Assembly (NCBI RefSeq): GCF_007827955.1
Contig: NZ_VITR01000001.1
Coordinates: 496,001-560,000 of the forward strand
Direction: 5' to 3'
Origin: Nitrospirillum pindoramense
GTDB lineage: Bacteria; Pseudomonadota; Alphaproteobacteria; Azospirillales; Azospirillaceae
Length of the DNA stretch: 64,000 nt
The notes beneath the pieces are model-generated. The model was not told the DNA's origin. It saw only the letters and a program-made list of their open reading frames with translations, and searched no databases. Both the position numbers and the translations under genes were made by a program. Positions 8,118 to 16,318 of this stretch are shown piece by piece; positions within the stretch are counted from its first letter, which is position 1; each line of letters begins with the position of its first letter.

Positions 8118-9875
8118 TTATAACTGGCACTCGAAACTGTCGGCGCTGTTCAGGTCGCCGCTGCCCTTGTACCGCGCCACCTTGGGATAGGGGCAGAGGG
8201 GCCGTGTGCGACCGGGCCAGGGCGTATCGGGGCCCGCACTGGCCAGGATGCGATCTGGCGCCTGGCCCTGTTCCACCCAACGGACCAGCGCGCTGAAGGC
8301 GTCATAATGGCTGGTGGAGGGGCCACCGGTGCAGTGGTTCATGCCGGGCACCGGGAAGACGCGGACGAAGGCGGCGGCCTTGCCTCCCTCGCGCGCGTCG
8401 ACCTCCCGCCACCACGCCAGCGTGTCGTTGATGGAGAAGACGGGGTCGGAGGCGCCGTGCGGCACCATCAGCTTGGCCCCCCGCGCCTTGAGCCCCGACA
8501 GGTCTGCGGAGCGCGCCGACACGTCCTGCCAGGCGGAGCGGGTAAAGGTGGCGTTGGTGGCCGTCAACTGCGCCGCGACCTGGTCGATGTCCAAGGACAA
8601 CTGCCACCGCAGCAGGGTCTGCGGATCCGGCGGCAGGGGCGTGGGCGGCGTGGTGAAGACGGACGCCAGCGAGGCGCCGCCCAGGACCACGTTCAGGCTG
8701 GGCACCTTGTCGGCCAGGCCCAGCTTCCACAGGCGCCAGCCGGGAGCGGCGATACCGGCGTCCCAGGCCCAATCGCTGTAGATCGCCTGGCCGGCCTTGG
8801 TGCGCGGCCCGCCATAGGACCGCGTGATCGCCGCGACCTGCTCCCCGCTCAGGCAGGTGTCGGCCTTGGGCCCGGTGCAGGTGCGCGCCTTCAGGGCGGG
8901 CGCCACCTTGGCGGCGGTGCATTGGGCGAAGGTGCCGACGATGCCGTCCTTGGCACCGTCATCCCCGTCGCACGCCTCCAGGATGGCATCGCGCACCAGG
9001 CCCAGGTCGGCGTCGCTGAAGGCGGCGGACAGGCGGGCGAAGCTGGGCTGCCCGTCTGGTCCCTTGGCCAACGGCGCGAAGGACTGCACGTCCCAGGCCT
9101 GGGACAGCGCGGCACGCGGCAGGGCGAAGCCGGGTGCGCTGGCCAGGATGCCGTCGAACTCCTCGGGATGTTGCTGGGCGAAGACCATGCCTTCCTCACC
9201 CCCCTTGGAACAGCCGACGAAATAGGATCGCCGCGGCGCATTGCCGTAGAAGGCGGCCACCAGGGCCTTGGCGGCGTCGGCCACCGGTTTCAGCGAGGCG
9301 TTGCCATAGTCGGCCCGCGCCTGGGGGTCGAAACCAAAGGCGGCGGTGCCGCCATGGGTTGGGTCCATATTGCGCTGGTTGTCATGCCCGGAGTCCTGGC
9401 TGACGACGGCATAGCCCTGCACCAGGGCCGGCGGGGTATCCAGCCCGGTGGGGCCGATGGCATTGCCCACCTCGCCATTGGTGCCGCCCCCGCCCTGGAA
9501 GAAGAAGCCCTGGTTCCAGGCGGCGGGCAGGCGGACATGGAAGCGAATGGCGTAGGCTTGGCCGTCCACGCCCGTGCGCTCATGCAGGATGCCGTAGACC
9601 TCGCAATGTTCCGGCAGTTGCAGGGGGATGCCGGGCGCCCCCGGCATCATGGGGGGCAGGGTGATGGGGCCCGCCGGCTGCGGCGTGACCGAGACGATAT
9701 GGGTGCTGGCGTCCGGCCAATGGCCCGCCATGGTCTTTTCAAGCGCCAGGCAGCGGCCCTTGAGATCGGCGTCGGCGGCCTGCGCCCCTCTTGTGGGGAC
9801 CAGGGCCAGCAGGCTGGCGCTGGCGGCCAGGCCCAAGAGGGCGTGGGAACGGATGACGCGGGAACGGGATGGCAT
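8118..9875 (-). CDS. Tannase / feruloyl esterase family protein
   Basis: The start at MPSRSRVIRSH gives 585 residues with GAGGGA about eight bases upstream. Longer in-frame starts run into the preceding receptor gene and are rejected. A signal peptide ends near AQA-AD (about residue 34). The serine of the tannase-family CSKGG motif lies near residue 224, followed by the acid residue in GASDPVF and the histidine in PGMNHC. The cysteine flanking the nucleophile and the one after the histidine would form the family's typical active-site disulfide. It should cleave aromatic esters such as tannins, chlorogenate or feruloyl esters in the periplasm or outside. It follows a TonB receptor gene by 25 bases, pointing to joint uptake and hydrolysis. 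Confidence 0.9.
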   Translation of the reverse strand: MPSRSRVIRSHALLGLAASASLLALVPTRGAQAADADLKGRCLALEKTMAGHWPDASTHIVSVTPQPAGPITLPPMMPGAPGIPLQLPEHCEVYGILHERTGVDGQAYAIRFHVRLPAAWNQGFFFQGGGGTNGEVGNAIGPTGLDTPPALVQGYAVVSQDSGHDNQRNMDPTHGGTAAFGFDPQARADYGNASLKPVADAAKALVAAFYGNAPRRSYFVGCSKGGEEGMVFAQQHPEEFDGILASAPGFALPRAALSQAWDVQSFAPLAKGPDGQPSFARLSAAFSDADLGLVRDAILEACDGDDGAKDGIVGTFAQCTAAKVAPALKARTCTGPKADTCLSGEQVAAITRSYGGPRTKAGQAIYSDWAWDAGIAAPGWRLWKLGLADKVPSLNVVLGGASLASVFTTPPTPLPPDPQTLLRWQLSLDIDQVAAQLTATNATFTRSAWQDVSARSADLSGLKARGAKLMVPHGASDPVFSINDTLAWWREVDAREGGKAAAFVRVFPVPGMNHCTGGPSTSHYDAFSALVRWVEQGQAPDRILASAGPDTPWPGRTRPLCPYPKVARYKGSGDLNSADSFECQL

Positions 9876-9900
9876 GGGGATTTCCCTCTCTTGGCGGGGG

Positions 9901-12075
9901 TCAGAACTCGACATGCACGCGCAGGCCGTATTCCCGGGGCGCGCCATAGAACTCGTTGTTGCCGAACTGGCCGCTGACATATTTCCGGTCCGTCAGATTG
10001 GTGGCATAGGCCTCCACCGTCCAGTCGCCGGTGCGCAGCGTCACCAGGGCCGACAGCAGGGTGCGGCCGGCCAGATAGTCGGTCACGCGGGAATAGAGGA
10101 TGTCGGTGTAGCTGGGGCCCACATAGGCGAGGTTCAGGCGCGGCGTCAGCGTCATGCCGCGCGGCAGGTCGAAGGTGTAGTCGACGCCGGCGTTGCCGGT
10201 CCATTTGGGCGAGAACAGGTTGGGCCCGCCGCCGCCGGCGCGCAGGTAGGATGTGTAGTCGAAGCAGGTGGGGGGATTGCTGGCGGTGCCGGCCGGGCAT
10301 TGCGGCCCCAGGGTGCCCGAGGGCAGCAGGCGCAGGTCCACCACGGTGACGGACCCCAACTGGCTGTCGACATAGGCGAATCCGGCATCGGCGCCAAAGC
10401 CGCCGTACTTGGCCTGCACCTGGCCCTCGATACCCTTGATGGTGGCGTTGGACAGGTTGGTCACGCCGTTCTGGCCGTTGGTAAGGTCGATGCGGCCGAA
10501 CTGGAACCCCTTGTAATCATTGTAGAAGGCGCCCAGCTGGGTGCGCAGGTGGCCGTCCAGCAGGGTGGACTTCCAGCCGATCTCATAATCCCACACCGTC
10601 TCCGGGCTGAATTGGGAGGTGGAGGAGTTGTAGCCGCCCGGTTTGTAGCCGCGCGCGGCGAAGGCGTAGATCAGGGTGTCGGCATCCGGCTTCCAGTTCA
10701 GTGCCACCTTGCCCGTGGGCATGCTGTCATCGTGCCGGCCGGCGGTGTCGGCCACCTTCAGGCCGTTGGCCGGGAATCCCGGAATGCCCCGGCCGATGTA
10801 GACGCCGCCGTCGCCGGTGACATGGAACCAGCTTTCCCGGGCACCCACCTGCAATTCCAGGTCCGGCGTGATCTTGTAGCCGCCCTGGGCGAACACGCCG
10901 GTGGTCAGCTTGTTGTTCTTGGTCCCGATGTTGGTGGGGAATCCGGCATCCTGGTTCAGGATGTCCACGTCGATCTTGTTGCGCTGGTAATAGCCGCCGA
11001 CGATCCAGTTGAAGGGGCCATCGGTGGGGGAGAGGATGTTCACCTCCTCCGTCCATTCCCGTTCGCGCACGTACTGCTGTTCGGTCTGGGTCGCGGCCTC
11101 GGTGGCGTCGCTGTCGTACAGGTTGTTGATGCGCTTGTTCTGGAAGCCGCTCAATGACCGCACGGTGATGCCATCCTCGAACTCATAGCGCAGTTCCAGG
11201 TTGTTGATGAGGGCCCGCTCCGAATTCATCGTCGGGGCGTTGTAGTCCAGGTTGCGGATGCCGGGAACGGCGTCGTCCGCGTATTGGGTGCCTGGGACGG
11301 GGCGGTAGGCGTAGCCGCCCGTGTTCTTGTTGGCCGCCTCCACCTTCAGCAGCGCCTGGAAGGCGCCGGGGCGCCACAGCACGCCCAGCCGTCCGTCGGT
11401 CTCGTTCAGGCCGCCGGGCTGGTTGTGGTAGGGGCCGACATCATCGTAATAGCTGTCGTGCTCGCGATGGTTGGCGGCCACGCGGATCGCCAGCGTGTCG
11501 GTCAGGGGGATGTTGATGGCGCCTTGCGTGGCCACGGTGCCGTAGTTGCCATAGGCCAGCTCGCCATATCCCTCGACCCTGTCCAGCTCGGGGCTCTTGC
11601 TGGTGATGAACATGGCGCCGCCGGTGGAGTTGGAACCGACCAGCGTGCCCTGGGGGCCGCGCAGCACCTCGACATTGGCGATGTCGTAAAAGCTGTTGGT
11701 GGTGACGATGGGGGGCTGGAACAGGCCGTCGACATAGGTGGCGACGCCGTTGGCCACCTGGGGCGAGCCGCTGGCCAGGCCGATGCCGCGGATGTTGACC
11801 GACTGGGTCAGGCCCGCGTCCGTCACCGTCAGGGCCGGGGAGGCGAACTGCAGGTCTGACAGGCGGGTCACCGCCTTTTCCGCCAATTGGTCGCCATTGA
11901 TGGCCGTGGCGGAAATGGCGACGTTCTGCAGGTTCTCCGTCCGGCGCTCGGCCGTCACCACCACCTCCTGCAACGTGTCGGTCGCCGACTGGGCCAGGGC
12001 CTGCGACGTCAGGCAAAGCGCGGCGGCCGACCCCAACAGGGCCGCCGACTTCCGGCGCAAAGCGAAATTCACCAT
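9901..12075 (-). CDS. TonB-dependent outer-membrane receptor
   Basis: The start at MVNFALRRKSA gives 724 residues with GGGAGG about eight bases upstream. A signal peptide ends at ALA-QS (about residue 28). A TonB-box-like segment, TLQEVVVTAERR, opens the mature protein, followed by the plug domain with NIRGIG, FYDIANVEVLRGPQGTL and NSTGG. The 22-strand barrel ends in a terminal phenylalanine (HVEF). It belongs to the iron-siderophore-like receptor group widely used by sphingomonads and relatives for plant aromatics and oligosaccharides. It is co-directional with the tannase downstream and the tandem GntR regulator upstream. This makes import of an aromatic ester or glycoside, rather than iron, the favoured hypothesis (inference). 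Confidence 0.93.
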   Translation of the reverse strand: MVNFALRRKSAALLGSAAALCLTSQALAQSATDTLQEVVVTAERRTENLQNVAISATAINGDQLAEKAVTRLSDLQFASPALTVTDAGLTQSVNIRGIGLASGSPQVANGVATYVDGLFQPPIVTTNSFYDIANVEVLRGPQGTLVGSNSTGGAMFITSKSPELDRVEGYGELAYGNYGTVATQGAINIPLTDTLAIRVAANHREHDSYYDDVGPYHNQPGGLNETDGRLGVLWRPGAFQALLKVEAANKNTGGYAYRPVPGTQYADDAVPGIRNLDYNAPTMNSERALINNLELRYEFEDGITVRSLSGFQNKRINNLYDSDATEAATQTEQQYVREREWTEEVNILSPTDGPFNWIVGGYYQRNKIDVDILNQDAGFPTNIGTKNNKLTTGVFAQGGYKITPDLELQVGARESWFHVTGDGGVYIGRGIPGFPANGLKVADTAGRHDDSMPTGKVALNWKPDADTLIYAFAARGYKPGGYNSSTSQFSPETVWDYEIGWKSTLLDGHLRTQLGAFYNDYKGFQFGRIDLTNGQNGVTNLSNATIKGIEGQVQAKYGGFGADAGFAYVDSQLGSVTVVDLRLLPSGTLGPQCPAGTASNPPTCFDYTSYLRAGGGGPNLFSPKWTGNAGVDYTFDLPRGMTLTPRLNLAYVGPSYTDILYSRVTDYLAGRTLLSALVTLRTGDWTVEAYATNLTDRKYVSGQFGNNEFYGAPREYGLRVHVEF

Positions 12076-12151
12076 CTTGATGCCTCCCGAGGATTTTATT
12101 GGGCATTCCCGGTAGGGACGCCTGATCACAGTCTAGGAGGGGAGGTGCGGG

Positions 12152-13633
12152 CTAAATAGAGCCCACAATGCGCCGGGTGCCCGTCCCCGTGACTTCGGCC
12201 TGGACCTGGCGGCAGGTCGCGGCGGTGATATCCTGGCCCTGGCGGGCGGTGGCCGGGTCGCCGGTCAGCACGCCGCGGATGATCATCTGGCCGGCCCGCA
12301 TCAGGTCCTGTGTCGGGTCGTGGCGCGGCGACACGCGGATGTCACGGGCATAGATGCGGGTCTTATGACCGGCGATGCAGCGGATCAGGGTATGCAGCAC
12401 CCCGTTGCCCACGATGTCGTAGATGCCCCGCATCATCTCCAGGTACAGCAGCAGGTTGGACGGCCGGCTGGGCGTCTGTTCCATGCCCTGGGCGATCGAT
12501 TCAAGGGCCCGCATGTGGCCGCCGGCCCCCAGGGTCGCCGCCTGTTCGATAACGACGGTGTTCAGCGCGTCCGTGAAGTCGTCGCACTGCAGACGATCCA
12601 GCCGCGCCGCCGCCAGGAAGCCATGGACCATGCGCATGATGCAGGCGGGTGAGGGGACGGACAGCACGACGCCGCCGCCCCGGCCGCGCCGGCTTTCCAC
12701 CACGCCCAGATCCTCCAGGATGCGCACGGCCTCCACCATCACCGCCAGGCTGGCGTCGTAACGCTGCGCCAGGTCGGGCAGCGACCCCAGGCGATCATGG
12801 TCGCGGCACCGCTCGTACCGGACATCGGCGCCGATGCGCCGCGCCACGGCGGTGGCCAGGTTGCGGTGTGGATCGTTGCCGTTGACGGCCTGCCGCGGTT
12901 CCTGCCGCGGCCAGTCCGGGCCATGAAGGCGGAAATAGTCGGCCTCGCGGGCCTCCAGGTCCGCCAGCGCCAGGCAGGCCGCTCGCTCGTCCTCGCCCCG
13001 CTCCACCGCGGCGCGCAGATCAGGGCGCAAGGGCGTGACCGTCTCGCACAGGCCGCCGGGGAATTGTTCCAGGCTGTCCAGGGCCAGCGCGAAGCAGGGA
13101 TTGCCCACCAGGCTGCCCAGCGGCAGGCGGCCTGTATCCAGGGGCAGGTCCAGGTGGCGGCGGTTGATGGCCGCGCGGCGCAGGGCCATCGGCTCGATCA
13201 GGCGTCGCGCCGCCCAGACCTCCGCCGGGGTGGCGCCGGTCCAGCGCATGTGGCTGGCCAGCGCCCGCGCGGCGTCCGCGCGCTGGGGGTTCTGCACCAC
13301 CAGGCCGCCCGATGGTCCCCGGCGCATGCGGCAGGCGCCCCGGATTTCCAATATGCGGAAGGCTTGGCGGACCAGGCGCACGCTGACGCCGAAATTGCTC
13401 GCCAGCATGCTTTCCGGACCGCAGACGGCGTTGACCGGCCAGTCCTGTTCCACCAGCGCGTCCTCGATGGCGGCGGCGGTGATGGCGCCAAGCCCGCCGT
13501 CGTCCTCCATTTCAGTGGCGATCAGGGCATAGTTGGCCGTCTTCATCCAGGCCGCCGTCCGATCCGTGGCGGGGTTGAGCGCCAGGATGGGGCTGGTGGC
13601 CGGCTGCGCCGGGCGGGGGTACAGCTGTCCCAA
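12152..13633 (-). CDS. Tandem (duplicated) GntR/FadR-like transcriptional regulator
   Basis: One uninterrupted frame holds two GntR-type units. The first winged helix (about residues 45-112 from this start) reads LASNFGVSVRLVRQAFRILEIRGA...RRGPSGGLVV; the second (about 255-330) reads LAQRYDASLAVMVEAVRILEDLGVVESRRGRGGGVV. Each is followed by a helical FCD-like effector region, the second fuller than the first. I chose a TTG start because GGGGAG lies seven bases upstream. A GTG at 13681 has no ribosome-binding sequence, and an ATG at 13546 (MKTANY) is also possible. It is divergent from an MHS transporter and upstream of the receptor-tannase pair, so it probably controls the locus. A pseudo-dimer would be an unusual GntR architecture. 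Confidence 0.85.
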   Translation of the reverse strand: MGQLYPRPAQPATSPILALNPATDRTAAWMKTANYALIATEMEDDGGLGAITAAAIEDALVEQDWPVNAVCGPESMLASNFGVSVRLVRQAFRILEIRGACRMRRGPSGGLVVQNPQRADAARALASHMRWTGATPAEVWAARRLIEPMALRRAAINRRHLDLPLDTGRLPLGSLVGNPCFALALDSLEQFPGGLCETVTPLRPDLRAAVERGEDERAACLALADLEAREADYFRLHGPDWPRQEPRQAVNGNDPHRNLATAVARRIGADVRYERCRDHDRLGSLPDLAQRYDASLAVMVEAVRILEDLGVVESRRGRGGGVVLSVPSPACIMRMVHGFLAAARLDRLQCDDFTDALNTVVIEQAATLGAGGHMRALESIAQGMEQTPSRPSNLLLYLEMMRGIYDIVGNGVLHTLIRCIAGHKTRIYARDIRVSPRHDPTQDLMRAGQMIIRGVLTGDPATARQGQDITAATCRQVQAEVTGTGTRRIVGSI

Positions 13634-13683
13634 TATCGTTCTCCCCGTGCCGATCTCTCGCGGACCGTACTGAATAAACACTG

Positions 13684-13696
13684 TTATAAAGAATAA
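13684..13696. promoter_or_regulatory. Candidate GntR operator between divergent genes
   Basis: TTAT (13684-13687) and ATAA (13693-13696) form an inverted repeat around AAAGA. Nearby are further AACAGT/ACTGTT half-matches and a TTGACA on the minus strand (13701-13706). This is the only AT-rich patch between the tandem GntR gene and the MHS transporter. It is a reasonable binding site, not a proven one. Confidence 0.4.
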
Positions 13697-13803
13697 CTGT
13701 TGTCAATCTGCATTCAGCCGGCTTTTGCGCCACCCCCTGCTTGACCCCTGTGGCGCGCGCGGGCGATACCGGGTCGCGGATGCCGGACGAAACAGGGGGG
13801 ATC

Positions 13804-15105
13804 ATGTCGACGGAAGAACGCCGGGGCGCGTCGCCAACCCGGGTGCTGCTGGCCAGCCTCGTGGGCACGGCGGTGGAATTCTACGACTTCTACATCTACG
13901 CCACCGCCGCCTCGCTGGTGTTCGGGCCGCTGTTCTTCCCCGCCGCCTCCCCATCGGCGCAGCTGCTGGCGGCTTATGGCAGCTTCGGCATCGCCTTCCT
14001 GGCCCGCCCCTTGGGCTCCATCGTTTTCGGCCATTACGGCGACCGCGTGGGCCGCAAGTCCACGCTGGTGGCGTCGCTGTTGCTGATGGGCGGATCGACG
14101 GTGCTGATCGGCGTCCTTCCCACCTATGACAGCATCGGCTGGCTGGCGCCCTTGGCGCTGTGCCTGCTGCGGTTCGGCCAGGGCTTCGGATTAGGGGGCG
14201 AATGGGGCGGGGCGGTCCTGCTGGCGGTGGAGAACGCGCCGGCCAGCCACCGGGCCCGTTACGGCATGTTCCCGCAGATCGGCGCGCCGGTGGGCTTCAT
14301 CGCCGCCAACGGGCTGTTCCTGCTGCTGGGCGCCTTCCTGACCCCGGCGCAGTTCCAGGCCTGGGGCTGGCGGTTGCCCTTCCTGGGCAGTGCCGTGCTG
14401 GTACTGCTGGGGCTCTGGGTCCGTTTGAAGCTGACGGAGACGCCGGCCTTCGCCAAGGCGCTGGAGGAGGCGCCGCCGCCCGCCGTGCCCTTGGCCGAGG
14501 TGGTGCGCGGCTATCCGCGCCAGACCGTGGGGGGCACCTTCGCCGCCATCGTCTGCTTTGCCCTGTTCTATCTCGCTACCGCCTTCGCGCTGGGCTATGG
14601 CACCACCACCTTGGGGTATGGCCGTACCGCCTTCCTGGGTGTGCAACTGGGGGCCATCCTGTTCCTGGGCCTGGGCATCGTCATCGCCGGCTGGTGGGCG
14701 GATGTCGCCTCCCCCCGCCGCGTGCTGATGGTCGGTTGCGTCATGACGGTGGTTGTCGGGTTCCTGCTGGCCCCGATGCTGGGCAGCGGGTCGCTGTCCC
14801 TCGTCGGCCTGTTCCTCTGCCTCGCCCTGATGGTCATGGGCTTCGTCTATGGCCCCCTGGGGGCCTGGCTGCCCAGCTTGTTCCCGGCGCGGGTGCGTTA
14901 CACCGGGACCTCCATGACCTTCAACCTGGGCGGCATCCTGGGGGGCGGTGTGGCGCCCGCCTTGGCGCAGTCCCTGGCCCAGTCTGGCGGCCTGCCTTAC
15001 GTCGGGCTGTACCTGGCGGGCGCCGCCCTGATCAGCCTGGCCGCCCTCTATCCGCTGCGCGGCAAGCTGGTCGTGGTCCTGGCCGGCGGAGCGCCGGGTC
15101 CCTGA
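13804..15105 (+). CDS. MHS-family (ShiA/ProP-like) MFS transporter
   Basis: The start MSTEERRGAS follows AGGGGGGATC closely, giving 433 residues. The N-terminus has the MHS hallmark VGTAVEFYDFYIYATAA in helix 1. The loop 2-3 motif GHYGDRVGRKSTL and helix 4 RFGQGFGLGGEWGGAVLL follow. There are about 12 hydrophobic helices. MHS transporters are proton symporters for organic acids such as shikimate, alpha-ketoglutarate, citrate or aromatic acids. Divergence from the tandem GntR regulator and the proximity of a tannase/feruloyl-esterase make an aromatic acid product a plausible substrate (inference). No other specificity marker is visible. Confidence 0.9.
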   Translation: MSTEERRGASPTRVLLASLVGTAVEFYDFYIYATAASLVFGPLFFPAASPSAQLLAAYGSFGIAFLARPLGSIVFGHYGDRVGRKSTLVASLLLMGGSTVLIGVLPTYDSIGWLAPLALCLLRFGQGFGLGGEWGGAVLLAVENAPASHRARYGMFPQIGAPVGFIAANGLFLLLGAFLTPAQFQAWGWRLPFLGSAVLVLLGLWVRLKLTETPAFAKALEEAPPPAVPLAEVVRGYPRQTVGGTFAAIVCFALFYLATAFALGYGTTTLGYGRTAFLGVQLGAILFLGLGIVIAGWWADVASPRRVLMVGCVMTVVVGFLLAPMLGSGSLSLVGLFLCLALMVMGFVYGPLGAWLPSLFPARVRYTGTSMTFNLGGILGGGVAPALAQSLAQSGGLPYVGLYLAGAALISLAALYPLRGKLVVVLAGGAPGP

Positions 15106-15115
15106 CCCGGCAAGG

Positions 15116-15751
15116 TCAGGGCGCGCCCAGCAGCCCTGGGTTCAGGGAATAGCCACCGACCATGCTGGCCCGTCCCAGCACGTGCCCCGCCATGGCCAAC
15201 AGGGTGGACGTGCCGTTGATCGGGCCCACGACGGGCAGGCGGGACACGTCCAGCGCGTGAATGGTGAAGATGTAGCGGTGGAAAATACTGTCGTTCCAGG
15301 GCGGGCAGGGGCCATCATAGCCGTAGTAGTCGCCCGTTCGCGCCCGGTCCTCCAGGAACAGGATGGTGAAATCGTTCATGCCGTGGCGCGCGCCGTCCGG
15401 CGCCAGCGGCCCCGCCTTACCCCGGTTGGTGATGCCGACGCTATGGCGCCCCTCCTTGATTTCCCGGACGCGGGGCGCCAGGTCGATCAGAATCCAATGG
15501 TAGAAGGGCACGCGCGGCAACTCGGGTGACAGCGTCCTGCCCTCGCGGTTGGCGTCGGCCCAGTGGTGAGGGGCGTCGGGACTGTGCATGGTGAGCACGA
15601 AGGATCGTGTTCCCACCGGCGGGTCGCTCCATGCCACATGGGGATTGCGGTTCGGGCCAGGCCGAACCCGGCCGATGGCGGACGGCACTGCGAAGGCGCA
15701 GGCATCTGGCAGGCGTCCGCCGTCACGAAAGCTGTTGCTGGTGATCTGCAT
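15116..15751 (-). CDS. PEBP / YbhB-YbcL family protein
   Basis: The protein has 211 residues and carries the phosphatidylethanolamine-binding-protein fold signatures: PHVAWSDPPVGTRSFVLTMHSPDAP (the CR1-type anion-binding region) and, later, YYGYDGPCPPWND with FTIHALD. These form the ligand pocket of bacterial YbhB-type proteins. The chain lacks a signal peptide, so it is cytoplasmic. AAGGAA lies six bases before the ATG. Bacterial PEBP proteins have no settled role; kinase regulation or small-ligand binding has been proposed for relatives. It is convergent with the MHS transporter, with stops only about 10 bases apart, and stands alone. Confidence 0.88.
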   Translation of the reverse strand: MQITSNSFRDGGRLPDACAFAVPSAIGRVRPGPNRNPHVAWSDPPVGTRSFVLTMHSPDAPHHWADANREGRTLSPELPRVPFYHWILIDLAPRVREIKEGRHSVGITNRGKAGPLAPDGARHGMNDFTILFLEDRARTGDYYGYDGPCPPWNDSIFHRYIFTIHALDVSRLPVVGPINGTSTLLAMAGHVLGRASMVGGYSLNPGLLGAP

Positions 15752-16318
15752 AGGGTTCCTTCTTACCCCGGCACTATGGCGCGACAGCCCGCGTGAAACT
15801 CAAGTCATTTTCAATTTCTGCGTCAATTGGGCCAGCCATGCGCAATGGTCACGGCCGAGACCCCCACCATCGGGCCGTCCACCGGTGTCATGCGGCATGT
15901 TCCGGCGGCGACATGGTGACCTCGCCGGGGGCGATGGGCCGGTGACGTTCCGTAAACGGCGTGCGACTCAGGCCGAGGGTGATCTCAATTCGCATTCCGG
16001 GCCATCCTGCCCAGTGAGGTGTCCGCCCCGCAGTAACGGGCGCGATATCGCTGCGGCGGCGATAGGCGAAAACAACACCTATTTTTAAATTCCGCAGTCT
16101 CGTTGGTGTATTGCCTCTTGAACGATTGCCCGTTACGGCGTGGTACGCCAGCATCACTTTGTCGCACTTGCGACGGACGGCAGGTACAGCCGTGGCCCGA
16201 CGCCGGTCGCGTCACCACCGGCGGCATTTTGGGCGCCAGAGTAATGGAAGGCTTCCCCGGACACAGGAACGTGTGCGGGACGTGTATGGAAGGGATGTGG
16301 GATCTTGAGGGGCGCGGC
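15752..16318. other. Intergenic region upstream of the large ATPase regulator
   Basis: No supported gene lies in these 567 bases. The frame of the downstream regulator stays open upstream, but its composition (Cys/Arg/Gly-rich) and the lack of ribosome-binding sites argue against an earlier start. An AT-rich segment at about 16070-16110 is the best promoter candidate. A 10-bp palindrome, GCGATATCGC, lies at 16042-16051. I see nothing else. Confidence 0.4.

Noticed and set aside
13634-13681. GTG start at 13681 for the tandem GntR gene
   Set aside because: It has no ribosome-binding sequence and lies in the AT-rich promoter/operator zone, while a TTG at 13633 has GGGGAG seven bases upstream.
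16103-16318. Longer N-terminus for the wHTH-NTPase regulator
   Set aside because: The 72 extra residues are Cys/Arg/Gly-rich with no domain and no ribosome site; MTDTVG at 16319 has one.
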